From Leucocoprinus leucothites (Eukaryota > Basidiomycota > Agaricomycetes > Agaricales > Agaricaceae), in assembly GCA_013368445.1 (NCBI GenBank), contig JAACJO010000013.1:620001-684000 (forward strand): 64,000 nt of DNA. Reading direction: 5' to 3'. The translations under genes were made by a program, and so were the position numbers. Positions 33,649-44,568 of this stretch are shown here, piece after piece (positions within the stretch are counted from its first letter, which is position 1; each line of letters starts with the position of its first letter). The notes under the pieces were generated by a model that was given only the letters and a program-made list of their open reading frames with translations, was not told where the DNA came from and did not search any database.

Positions 33649-36600
33649 ATGGATGCCTGTCTCTCCTGTTTCTCTTCTAAGCGGAGGGATGAAGACCGTG
33701 AACCCTTGTTACCGAAGCACCAGCGCCATCAACGCCAGGTATCACAACCAAACGAACCACCCCCTGACGAGCCCCTGAGTAAACTTGTCGATGTCCTTGC
33801 TGCCTTGAGTGCCGGAAAACTACCTTCTCAAACACAGATAAATGACTTCTTGAGACGAATATTACGCTCAAATATCCTCCGAGACTCACAAGATACACAA
33901 TCTCGAACCACGCCGGATATCTTACGAGGAAATGGACCGTTGAGCAAGAGAGGACGAAAGGTAATCCAGGATGTATCCCATGTGATAGAGGCTTTATTAC
34001 AGTTTGGCATGGAGAAAAATGGTACAAGGTTCTTATTCTACTGGTTTTAATGTCGAAACTAATCTACTCGCAGATGATGATCTACTCCAAGATTTGTTTA
34101 CTCAGTTTTCCCAAATCGAGTCAGACGAATATCCAATATCACTCGAAGCAACCCAAGAAGCTTCTGCTAAGTTACATCAAATGAAGGATCAGGCAGGAAA
34201 AGTTAAGGACGACGCTCAGAAGTATGGTCAGTGACGACATTTATTCCAGTCAAGATAAAGAGTCTGACGTTCCAAAGCCCCTCGCATGTCAGAAGTTTCA
34301 CAAGATGCCAAAACACTGGTGAAGGAACTGAAATCGCTCTTCACGACTTTCCTCACATCTTCCGTTTTTCGCCTTCTACTCGCAGACGCCATATCAATTG
34401 GACGGGATTGGGTAGCCCATGCAGCTTCGGATGTAGGCGACGTTGCATTACGTGTCCATGACATCGCAGCGGACGTCGAGCACAAAGCGGAGGATGATGA
34501 CCTTGGTCGAAGTTGGGAACAACCAGAGGACATCAATTTGAAGGAAATGGCTACGTCTGTAGTTGAAGAAAGTAAAGCTGTGGCAAGCGGTACGGTCCAG
34601 CACGTCCAGGAATCCGTACAGGAGAAAAGAAGGGAATGGGAGGATCAGGTGGCAGAGAGTGAAGAGGAGGTAAAACGGAAAATTTTGACCCGGATTCAAG
34701 AGGTACGTTAGTCCTGTACTGTCGCATAGTCTTTTTCTGACGCTGTGTCTGTGTAGATGGTCACCCGCGCTCAGAAAGATCCTCCTTCTCAACGCGCAAT
34801 AATCACGATCCTTCAAATAATACGAAAATATGCGCATAGATTTGCATTCGCAAAACAAGAAACCGTTGAGACCGTCCGGGAAGCCGCCGCGGGCCCTTCC
34901 TCCAAGCCGAAGGGGACACAATCTGTAGATCCTGGGAAAGAAATTCCAGCCGGATTTGCCGACCCATCTATGTATCCGCCTCAACCATACGGTCCTCCCC
35001 CTCCCAAAATCTCAATTCCAGGAATTGAAATTGACTCACCGCATCTCCAATACGTTCTTCAGGACGTGAAGATAATGGTTGAACGCCTGGCTCGGGGGCA
35101 CAAAATTGACGACATGTTGAAGACACTAGGAGACATCATCCGACACTCAGTAACTGCACCGCAAGCCCTAGGAAAGAACGTTGGGAAGCTGGCGCAGGAG
35201 AAGCTTCAGCATGAGGGAGACGAGTCATCGAGCATCGGGACAACGAAGCATACTGAGCATCATGGGCCCTCTGCCACTCCGGAGCATGAATCTGAGGAAA
35301 AGGCAGATATATTCTCTATGTACTTCTCGAGCGTTGGTCAATACTTGGACCGAGCCTTAACCAGACCAGGTTGGGCGACTTCGAAATCGGGTCAAAAATC
35401 GCTAGAGGCTTTGTATGAGGCCACTCAGGAACTGCTACAGGTTGCAGGGGATGTCGTGGCTGATACAGAGGATATCGTCAAAGAAGGCATTGAGCGGTCG
35501 AAGGACTTGGAACATGCCGAGGGAGAATTGAAAGAAGCGGAACAAGGAACGGAGAAAACGGAGCCTCCAGGAGACCGTACTACAGCTTCTACCGAGGAGA
35601 GGGCCAAACAGGATGTTCACCAGGTCGCGGACCAGTGGGTTCGAGATATTGCCAAATTCCTCAACCAAGCAGGGGACTACATTGATGCAGTAGAACGGGA
35701 CCGATCCACGATGAAGCTTGCTCATGCCCTGGAAGAGTTACGCTCTGATACTGAAGACCTCTTCGGCACGGGGAGAGAAGAAATGGGTAAAGCAGCCGGT
35801 AAATTCAAGACTAAGTTTCAACATCACGCACGAGCTTCTGGTACAGGAACACTGGGCTTATACATCCAATGGCTTGGATGGGCATTGCCCCGTCTACTTC
35901 GTTTCCTTCCTCTAGGTGCCATACCCGTTCCTCGCGTCGAAATACAAACGGATGATGTTGAATGTGCAATCGACGCGTTATGGATTCGGGGTTTAGCACT
36001 CAAGAGTGACCGAATTGGTGGACGATACGGAGCAACAAATGGTCCAGAGGGGACTGCGCCTGGAGCTTCGTGGCAAGGGGAAGCCATAGCCCAAGGGTCT
36101 AGTATGATGCGGGGGTACGAGGAGGGAGGGATTGGTGGCAAGTTGATTCCCGATGAGATTTTAGTGAGACAGTGGACAGAGGTGAAGGTTTCTTTGGCGG
36201 AGGGAATGGGTGCAGCTGCAGTTGGTGCGGATGATGCACGGTATCGTATGGGATTGGGTGACGGGCAAAGGAATACATGCGTTCCCGGTATTGAGGCATC
36301 GTCAAGGATGAGGGTGTGCATGGACGGAATTAAAGCTTGCGCACATGGAATGGGATATTACTTCAAGTATGTGGTTCTGCCTTGACATAGACCAATTGAC
36401 CTGACGTATACTAACCATAATCAGATACACCGGTTCGCTCATCCAATATGAGGATGAAGGTGTCGTCAGCGTCGATTTAGGAACAGCCACAGGCGGAGGT
36501 CGACACTCTGGTTTTGGTCTTGACATCGAACTCGAAATGGATAAGGGCGATGTTGAAATGGATCTGAGTGCCGCAAACACGATGACAGGTATACCCATCC

Positions 36601-37772
36601 TCGTTGTTGAAGACGCCGACACAGATTCCGGATCTGATCCCCTGGACCCTGACGTCCCACCTAATCTGGACGTCCAAGAAGCCATATACGAAGCTGGTCA
36701 TCATCCAAGTCGACAACCAAGTCCGAGTCGACGCCCCGGAGATACCAGCACTCATCGACGAGGCTCATTGGATTCTCCAGTTATTGGTACCGCCGGCCCC
36801 TCAAGACTTCCCATCAAGCTCGCTTTGGCGAACGTCCTGCCCCTCTTTCGAGTCCTAGACGTCCAGGTTGATCTTCGCGGTGTCAAATTTAAAATTGATG
36901 AAAGCCGACATTGGGTGTTTAACAAACTGTTCGTTGAGCCGTTTGCAGGTCCGTTGATCAAATCCACAGCAAAACAAACACTTGAAGAACGAGTGCGAAA
37001 GGCACTGGAGGCAATGGCGTCGGGTATGGCGTTGATTGTAAAGGAGACGAAGGAGCGTGCTGTGCGTAGACGCGTGAGGCAGCTGTCTTTGTACGAAGAT
37101 GGTCAAACTGTCAGAGAAAACCGAGAGTTTGAGGAAGAAGAGGATGGGCAAGTGAAGTTGAGAGATTTTTATGCCATACTCCTCGAGCGCGGTCCAGAAA
37201 TCTTCGCGTATTACACTGGAGGAAAGGCATCCGTGGATACGGAAACTCACACGGAGCTAACAAGCCGTGGCGTTGTATTCACCGAACAAACACACACACA
37301 CCATGTCCAGCACCAGCCCGGCATTCTTCCCACCATGATGATACCACCACAGGGATTAACAGATGACGAAGGGAATGTCGACGATTTTGGTTTACACAGA
37401 GAGCAAGAGCGCGAGTATGAGCGAGAGATGGCTGGCGAGTCGATCCAGGAGGAGGAGACCCACGAGGTCAGGGTGGCTGTTGGCACCGGAGCGCAGTTGT
37501 TCCCCGGAAAAGGTGGACCGTATGGTGCTCCGAAAGATACAAAGGGTGCCGGGAAGGCTGTGTTGCAGGAAGTCAGGGAGGGTGTCGAGCAGGTTAAGCA
37601 AGGCGCTGAGCAGGCGAGAGAAAGCTTGGAGAATGGGTATGAAAACGTGAAGGGGAAAGTGCAGGAGGGGTATGAGGGGGTTAAAGGTAAAGGAAGGAGG
37701 TTTGGTGAGAGAAGAGAGAGGGAGAGGGAAGGAGCTAGGTGGGATTGGAGGAGCTCGGCATTTGATTTGTAG
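33649..37772 (+). CDS. Fungal HAM1-like protein (BPI/LBP-like lipid-binding fold)
   Basis: Exons 33649-34021, 34074-34226, 34293-34702, 34757-36366 and 36425-37772 give 1297 aa. The N terminus (MDACLSCFSSKRR ... EPLLP) has Cys residues that could be lipid-modified. A long helical first half follows (SLFTTFLTSSVFRLLLADAI; DVALRVHDIAADVEHKAED). The second half has alternating hydrophobic strands typical of the tubular lipid-binding fold assigned to fungal HAM1-like proteins: PRVEIQTDDVECAIDAL, GFGLDIELEMDKGDVEMDL, FRVLDVQVDLRGVKFKID, WVFNKLFVEPFAGPLIKS. The tail has apolipoprotein-like repeats (EVREGVEQVKQGAEQARESL; YENVKGKVQEGYEGVKGK). Family members were linked to hyphal fusion by name, but the molecular role is not settled. 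An alternative in-frame ATG exists at 33574. Confidence 0.8.
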
Positions 37773-37989
37773 ACTATTTGATTTGAAGCGATTGTATATT
37801 TTTACTACAGCTGTGTACCATAAAACCGCGTCGATTTGTGTAGTTGATATAAACGAGTCGTGATGCGCAAAGGGAGAGGATGCAACATCCAAATTTAGAA
37901 ATAATCGGTTCGACAATTGAAATCGGGTAACAAACTTGATTGCATTCAACGCTATCCCGACCATGTCTGCTAGGCTCGGCGTCTTGTCC

Positions 37990-38141
37990 ACTTCCTTCTT
38001 TCAACTTTTCTCTTCTCTGATCGTCAGTTATCCTACGCTCACTGTTCATCCTTTCGTGTGTGTGTTTGCGCAAATCGACTTTGCGTCTGACCCGGGCTTC
38101 GACGTGGGTGGGGTCTTGGGTTGTGTCGGACATTAGAACTT
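37990..38141 (-). pseudogene. Fragment of a PRP3 exon
   Basis: The reverse strand reads MKVLMSDTTQDPTHVEARVR, RKVDLRKHTHERMNSERR and ITDDQRREK. It is collinear with PRP3 at 41600-41756 (MKVLTSDAIQDPTRVEARVR, HTHEKMNAERKLTDDQRREK). Both ends break inside the exon, so this is a shred about 150 bp long. It lies on the far side of HNH copy C from the intact PRP3 gene, in the same orientation. Confidence 0.88.
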
Positions 38142-38365
38142 TCATTGAACCATCATAAATTGCTTGCAATATCAAAATCGAGCACTTGAAGTTACTTACA
38201 GGAGTTCCAGCGTTTGTGGAGTCGCATAACATTCAAAATAACGATGGCTTAAAGCCACTGCACAGTGTTAATCGCATTGGCTCTAGACAAGTCTCCTCTC
38301 CCGCTTATTGGCTTAAAATAAGAATTCGCACTTCATGACCCCGCAGCTACTCTGTGAACCCGGAA

Positions 38366-39674
38366 TCACAATACCCAGAGTTTGGTTAAAGCACATGTCA
38401 AGACATCTACAGGTCTCAACTCATCCTCTTCCTCAATTCCGGAGCAGTCCAACAACTCCGTAATATAATGGCGGACTCCCGAGAATGTCACCACCCGTGA
38501 GCATGCAGCGTGCAGCGCAAGGTAACGTGGGTCGGGCAAGGGTAACTCATCGCACAGAGTCACGAAGGCAGCAGTGTGCGGAAGAGTATTAGCCATGAGT
38601 CCGGGATGTCCACGACCAATGGTGTACTCATTTGGTACTGACTGGTAATGATGCCACCGTTAATAGTCTTCTCCTCGTTTGCCGGTGTACGAAGGCGCTC
38701 ACAGTGGGCTCGAACCAGACGTCGAGTAAGACGAATGCGCCATGAATGTCCACACTCAAAGTCATAATGTTTTCTGGCCGATGATGCGCTGGCCCGGCCA
38801 GCTCAGCAGGATCAATTTGACCATACCGTTCTAGGATGGCCGATAAAGAGGCGGCATAGCCGTCCTGACCAGAATTAGTTAAAGTGACGAAGGCAAAAAT
38901 GAGGAGATGCATACGGTTATTTCACCAGCCTGGGTATCAGAAGTCACGGTGTCAGTCCCTTCCGACAGAATATGAACCCCCTCTGTAGGAATGACGTATC
39001 CCCGCGACGGGCCTGGACGAGTGATTTCGGCTTCTTGAGCTTCTTGGACGGCTGAAATCCTCCTGACCGACTGGCTGTCATAAGCCCTGGTGACCATACA
39101 ACGAAATTGGTCACGAATCAGAGCCTATTGGATAGTTGAGAACCAGTGTTCTGACGATTTGCAGTTAACGTTTTAAACGACACCTTTTTCTCCGCAGTGT
39201 AGTGATTCGGAGGAGCCTCATTGAGTAGATATTTGAGCGTGTAATCAATGTCATTTTCAAAAAAAAGCGTAGTCTCTGACTCAGGGTCCCAGTCTCCATC
39301 TGCGGTGAAGCGATTCTTTCTCTCCCAAGGAACTAAATTATGAAGGGTTGAGCGATTCAACTCTTGTGAAGATATACGACAGACTTACAGAAATGGATAA
39401 AATGTCCAATATATAGCTTCGCTAAATCGACCAGACCGACGTCACCGGTAGCACTCAATATTTCCTTCGAGATATCCTCTCGTCCTGCATCGTTCGGGGC
39501 CTCTATGACCATGTAACCCAAAAACCTCGCACATACCAACTCGGATAGACCATGTAGGGGGATAGTTTGCTCTATTGTACTGAGTTCGAATTGACGACAG
39601 ATGTCATAAGCAGTATACCAAACAGTGGTTTCGGGGTAAGGATTCGGAGGAAGAGGATAGGATACTTGCCACAT
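38366..39674 (-). CDS. HNH nuclease family protein, copy C (intact)
   Basis: Exons 39674-39389, 39332-39184, 39124-38915, 38864-38703 and 38641-38366 give an uninterrupted 360 aa, starting MWQVSYPLPPNPYPETTVWY. The middle exon holds the HNH_2-like core: ALIRDQFRCMVTRAYD and TEGVHILSEGTD, with the first histidine at about residue 196. It then has LERYGQIDPAELAGPAHHRP and, at the end, DELPLPDPRYLALHAACSRV. Such proteins are expanded in agaricomycetes; HNH domains cut DNA or bind metal, but activity here is unproven. The core differs from copy A (AAHILPEG against GVHILSEG), so catalytic fitness is uncertain. No signal peptide. It is the only copy of four in the window with a clean frame. Confidence 0.75.
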
Positions 39675-40963
39675 GATGATATAGTCTTGGTTCAAGAGCT
39701 GTTGGAGGTCTATCAATAACTTTTTTCCGTTCTGGAAGTGTCAGCTATTTACAGTAAAAGGAGGGTCTCGTACAGGGGTCTCGTTTTTTGTGTCACTTTC
39801 CACTTTCCGCTCCACACATACTGCCTAACCGCGAGAGATGAAACGAAGCGTCAAGTACGGGGTGAAGCGTTTTGAAATGACCTACCTCTACTTACCTGAC
39901 CCATACCACTTTGCTTTGTGCATTGCGTATGTTGTAAACTTTTGGGAGTTCATAAGGTAGCTCCAGCACAGATTCATCCAACCTTACGTTGGCGTGATGA
40001 TCTGTGACAGGGACGTTGGCATTTCTCCCGCGCATCAGGCATTGAAGCGGGCCATTGCAAGAGAAACAAAATGCATTATCGAGATCAATAGACTATAGGA
40101 ATATATAATAGAAAGTCTAGTCTAGTCCTGCATGAATTTCCATCAAGACCTGTCACCGGTAATGGTGACATGACTGATCCGGGACTTTGAGCACACCGCT
40201 CTGCCCCCACAGGCTCACCTAGGCCTATAGGGGTGGCTTCACCTGGTACTGTTATACTCTATTATTATGAGACCTTTGCAAGAACAAAGAAATGATTAAT
40301 GGCTTTATCATACCTTGCCTCTTCAGACACAACTTCTGACTCCAGCTCGGTAACAGGGCCCGGTGATATCATTTGAAGCGATTTTCATTGCCTCTTTGCA
40401 TAGACACCAAGATTAACTATGCCAATTCTTGCACATTTCGAGGGCTGGGGCATAATTTCGTTTGCGACGCGTCAATATTACACGACATGCTGTCTCGTGA
40501 AACCCTGGATGCATCACGTGCCTCGTCTAGATATATCTTGAAAACGATACTCGAGCTCACACAACATGAAAATGCAATATGTAAGACTGTCAAATTATTG
40601 AATTGGGCAAAGCCGACAATCTGACAAGCTCGGATTTTCGATACATGTCGAGTAGCGATTAGAGTAGTATTTACAAGTGAAATGTCACGCAAAATCACGC
40701 TGATGACCCTGCACATTGGATGGATCTGTGCTGGAGCTACCTTACACACATCTGCGCACTGGCAGAAGACTCGAATCGGTTCGCATTTGCCCTCGGACGA
40801 AATAGGTCGTAATCGGGGCAACAAACTTAGTTGCAATAATATAAAACCCTATCGACTGGTATATCCTACCACCCTCCATCAAGCAAAACCAAAAAAAGAG
40901 GCAGCCCCTCTCGACAAAAAAAAAAAGGACAATGAGCAAAAATGGCAAATTGCACAGCACCGC
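39675..40963. other. Intergenic region between HNH copy C and PRP3
   Basis: The first 240 bp (to about 39910) are shared with the 5' flank of HNH copy A (26820-26960) and presumably hold the HNH promoter. 40140-40260 contains two short hairpins (see findings). The rest has no recognised gene; the end is the 3' UTR of PRP3. Confidence 0.45.
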
Positions 40964-43423
40964 TCAAAATAATTCCTCCTCCTCCCCCTTCCAATTCTTC
41001 GCCATATCCCAATATCCCTTCATCTCACCCAACAACTCTTTCGCATCCCTCTCCGTCGGTGCACTTCGCGCTTTAAACCCCGTAAACGTCCTCTCTCTCA
41101 GCGTTCCCTCCCAAATCAACCAACACTTGTTATCTTCCAACGAGCTGTTCCCTTCTCCCTCCTCGGTCCCAGCACCCACAGCCTCTCCCTCAACCGCTTT
41201 ACCTTTGCCTTTGCCATTATCCGGTGCTCCTGCTGCTCCTCCAGGTTCCGCAGAACCGTCGTTAGTGTCTTCGGGATTAGGAGTAGCAAGTTCAACATCT
41301 CCACCACCTCTAGGTCGAGCAGCTTCTGTCCACGCAATACGGTGCATCATAAGTCGTTTATAATTCTTAATAAACTTGGCTGCGCCTTCGACGTAGATGA
41401 GGTTGAACCCTGGATTGAATATACATACACCCGTGAGATTGAGCTGTTCTGCGTTTTTCCGGACTTTGAACTGGTGTGCTGGGTCTGAGAGAATTTTCAC
41501 TCTGCAAGTAGCGAATTAGGATGTTAAGATCAAGCTTGTAAGTGAGTGGATTAACGTACTTGAACACAGCACCAACCAACCCCTTCTTCTCCTCTTCCAC
41601 TTTCTTAGTCTCCACCTTTTCTCTCCTCTGGTCATCGGTTAGCTTACGCTCAGCGTTCATCTTTTCGTGCGTATGTTTACGCATGGCGACCTCGCGTCTG
41701 ACCCGAGCTTCGACGCGGGTAGGGTCTTGGATCGCGTCGGATGTGAGGACTTTCATTAGATTTGCGAGGCGGACTGTGATAACGGGTTAGTATGTGATGG
41801 GAAGGGAGAGAAAGAGGATGTACCTTTGGGTGGGTCGGGAGGAGCGAGACCCATTCGAATTCTATCTCGCTTGTCTTGTAGTTTTTCTTTACGTTTCTGT
41901 TTACGAAGTTTCTTTTGTTCCTGTAATACCAACATTTCAGCGTCACAACCATGTCATATCTCGTGAGAGCTAACCTTGGTGGTAAGTTTAAGCGGCTTAA
42001 GTTCCGCTTGATTCCTTTCTCCAGGAGCAGGGATAGGAATAGGATGTTGGATGTACAACGTCACAGGCGAGTCGTCTGATTCGATGTTCAAATTCTCAAT
42101 ACCAAACGTCTCGATATCGGTATAGTCCTTTGTCGGGAGCAACGCCACATCCCACCATTCTGCGTCCGGCGGTGACGGTCTCTGCAGCGCAAATCAGTCA
42201 ATCACACCCCACATGATACAAAAGTTCAACGAGCGCACCTTGATATTCTTTTCAACACCCATATCACCATCCAACCCAGCCTTCCTCGCACTCTCCGCAA
42301 TCCTCTGCTTAAGCGCCTCAAGCTGCTGCTCCTGCCTCATCTGATTCGCAAGAGCAACATACTTGCCCTTTGGATTAAACCTAAAATTCCTCCCATGTCT
42401 CTCCCTCGGCGCACCCTCAAATCCAGTTCCACCATCATCCTTATTAGCACCAGTAGCAGTAGCAGCAGCAACGGAACCAGCAGAGTAAGGGTTCGCTAAA
42501 GCTGGGCTGGGGGTATGTATAGCAGGTGTAGGTGTAGCTGCGGGTGGTGGTGTAGGAGCGTTACGGACGTTGGCTTTGATAGAAGCGAATTTGGGTTGCA
42601 TGGGTTTGTACCGGTCTTTTTTGGATTGGCCGGTGGATTGGGCTGTTGGTTCGAGTAGGAGAGGGTGTGCGGCCATTTGGAGACCGGCCCCTGGGGAGGG
42701 TTGAGGTTCGACGGTTGGGGTGGAGGGGCCTTTTCTTTTGGCTGTGGCTGCTAGTGCCTAGATGGATGCGTTAGTATGAGCGGTGACAGACGAGGTGGAC
42801 GACGAACCATGTAAGGGTTATCTTTGAATGAGAGTTTGGATTGAGCATCCGCTACGCGTTTCTTGGCTTCTGCTACCCGACGTGCGAGGTCATCAGACAT
42901 ACCCGCTGCCGGAGTGCCAGATCCAGATTTCAACGGAGGCGTTACACCAGGTGTGGGTTTGGGTGTTGACCCTGGAGTCGAAGACGACGAAGATGGGATG
43001 GTGACTTTGGCGGGAAGAGGCTTGGTAGGTATCGGAGCAGCGATTCCCGATGGCTTTTGCGTTGCTACGCCTCCGACGTTAGTGTTCTTCATGGCAGCGA
43101 GTTTCGCTGCGATTTCTGCTCGTTTTTGCAGAATGAGGTCATTCGCGGAGACCTATATAGAAGAGTGAGCAGTGCTGAAGAGGAAAGGAGAAAGTACGTA
43201 CACCTGAAGAAGAGCCATTCGTCGCAGAAGTCTGGCAAGAAAAAGTAGAAGAACATGAGAAAGACACCTGAAGCGAGGGTGATTCACCTTGAGTACTCAC
43301 ATCGCTACACCAAATCTATCAGCACACATTCCTTAGAGATAAACCACAAACTCACCTTTTCAGCTTCTTTGTGACGCCGCCAGCATCCGAGCCACCCTCT
43401 CGTGTGCGTTTCCGGTCGGCCAT
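40964..43423 (-). CDS. PRP3: U4/U6 small nuclear ribonucleoprotein PRP3
   Basis: Start ATG 43423 (MADRKRTREGGSDAGG). Small 5' exons are followed by a helical region (VSANDLILQKRAEIAAKLAA; LARRVAEAKKRVADAQSKL) and a Pro/Ala-rich linker. Then comes the PRP3 domain (ERHGRNFRFNPKGKYVALAN; DAEWWDVALL; IQHPIPIPAPGE; LRKQKRKEKLQDKRDRIRMG; LAPPDPPKVRLANLMKVLTS), and a C-terminal DUF1115-type ferredoxin-like domain (LNLTGVCIFNPGFNLIYVEG; IKNYKRLMMHRIAW; CWLIWEG). Prp3 binds the U4/U6 duplex in the tri-snRNP. Introns are canonical and short; the second exon is a few codons only. An acidic/Gly insert (GGGDVELATPNPEDTNDGSA) interrupts the last domain. It is divergent from uL16m with only 66 bp between start codons. 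Confidence 0.93.
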
Positions 43424-43489
43424 GGTGTTAAGAGAGTCAAAAGCAGAGTGACGCCAAACTACAGAGCCTCGGGCATTACATAATCAGGC
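43424..43489. promoter_or_regulatory. Compact divergent promoter, PRP3 / uL16m
   Basis: Only 66 bp separate the two start codons. Both transcripts must therefore initiate inside this gap, or with overlapping 5' ends inside the neighbouring gene. No TATA box is seen. Confidence 0.55.
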
Positions 43490-44318
43490 ATGTTTTCTCT
43501 TTCCTCCCTCTCGAGGTCCATCCTCTCCGCGCCCTCTCGCGTCGCTCTCTCCTCCCCAACTCGCGTCTTTGCGCGCTTTCGTAATCAACTAGCACCGAAA
43601 AGAGTCAAATACGACAAGCGCTTCAAAGGCCGAATCCCAATTCCCACTGGAGGCTCGACAAAGGGCACCACACTCGCGTTTGGAGAGTGGGGGATTAGGA
43701 TTAAAGGAGATGGAGCGAGGTTGACTGCGAAGCAGTTGATGACCGCTGAGGAGGTTATTAAGAAGAAGTTGAAGGTGATTAAGGGTACAAAGGTGTATTT
43801 GCGTGTGTTCCCGGATATTCCGGTTTGTGTCAAGGTGAGTGGGCGTCATTCTGCTTTGACTTGGGTTGGTGCTGAGGATGTGTTGGGTGGTGTAGGGTAA
43901 TGAGACCCGTATGGGTAAGGGTAAAGGTACATTCGAGTTCTGGGCGACACGGTTCGTACCTCTCTCTCCCCTCTCATTCCTGAAATTTCTAACTAATTGA
44001 ACAGGGTGCCCACCGGCCGAGTCATTTTCGAAATCGGAGGCGCCCCAATCCGTGAGGAACTAGCCAGAGAAGGTTCGCTCACCCATATTATACGCTCATA
44101 TCTCGTCTAAATTACATTCCTTCGGCCAAAAAAAAGTGCTACAACGAGCCACCGACAAACTCCCCACTAGGATGGAATTCATCTCCCGCTCAAGTCCACC
44201 ACGACTTGGTAATATGCTTATTCACCCTCCCGAACCACCAAACCTTGATGCCGCTGCTACAGCGGTTCTTGCAGCGGGAGCTTCGCCTTTACAGTCTGCG
44301 CAGACGGTTTCAGCATAA
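43490..44318 (+). CDS. MRPL16: Mitochondrial large-subunit ribosomal protein uL16m
   Basis: Exons 43490-43834, 43896-43951, 44005-44072 and 44137-44318 give 216 aa. The N terminus (MFSLSSLSRSILSAPSRVAL) is Ser/Arg-rich without acids, as in mitochondrial targeting sequences. The uL16 core follows: RFRNQLAPKRVKYDKRFKGR, LAFGEWGIRIKGDGARLTAK, KVYLRVFPDIPVCVKGNETR, MGKGKGTFEFWATRVPTGRV, FEIGGAPIREELAREVLQRA, DKLPTRMEFISR. uL16 sits by the peptidyl transferase centre and A-site tRNA. The C terminus has a ~45-residue extension. Confidence 0.95.
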
Positions 44319-44568
44319 ACTTGACCCCGAGTTTTCTTGTTCCCCGTGGACCTACGTTCTGGGATAGAATGGCTACCCGTATTGTTATTATCACTTGACT
44401 TTAATAGACCAGTCCTTCTTGCACAACAATTCAACCGAACGTCATAGGCCAACATGTCTCCAAGAACGCGTCGAAGCATTACCATATTAATGCTTTCATA
44501 CTACAGATGCACTATGTGCTATCAAAAATCCTTGAATCATACTAATTTGACCATCTATAACACTCCAT

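Noticed and set aside
29595..39674. One simple segmental duplication explaining all HNH copies with their neighbours
   Set aside because: The neighbouring shreds come from different genes (GH5 and PRP3), so a single copied block cannot account for both.
41542..41790. Plus-strand frame opposite PRP3
   Set aside because: Shadow of a conserved PRP3 exon.
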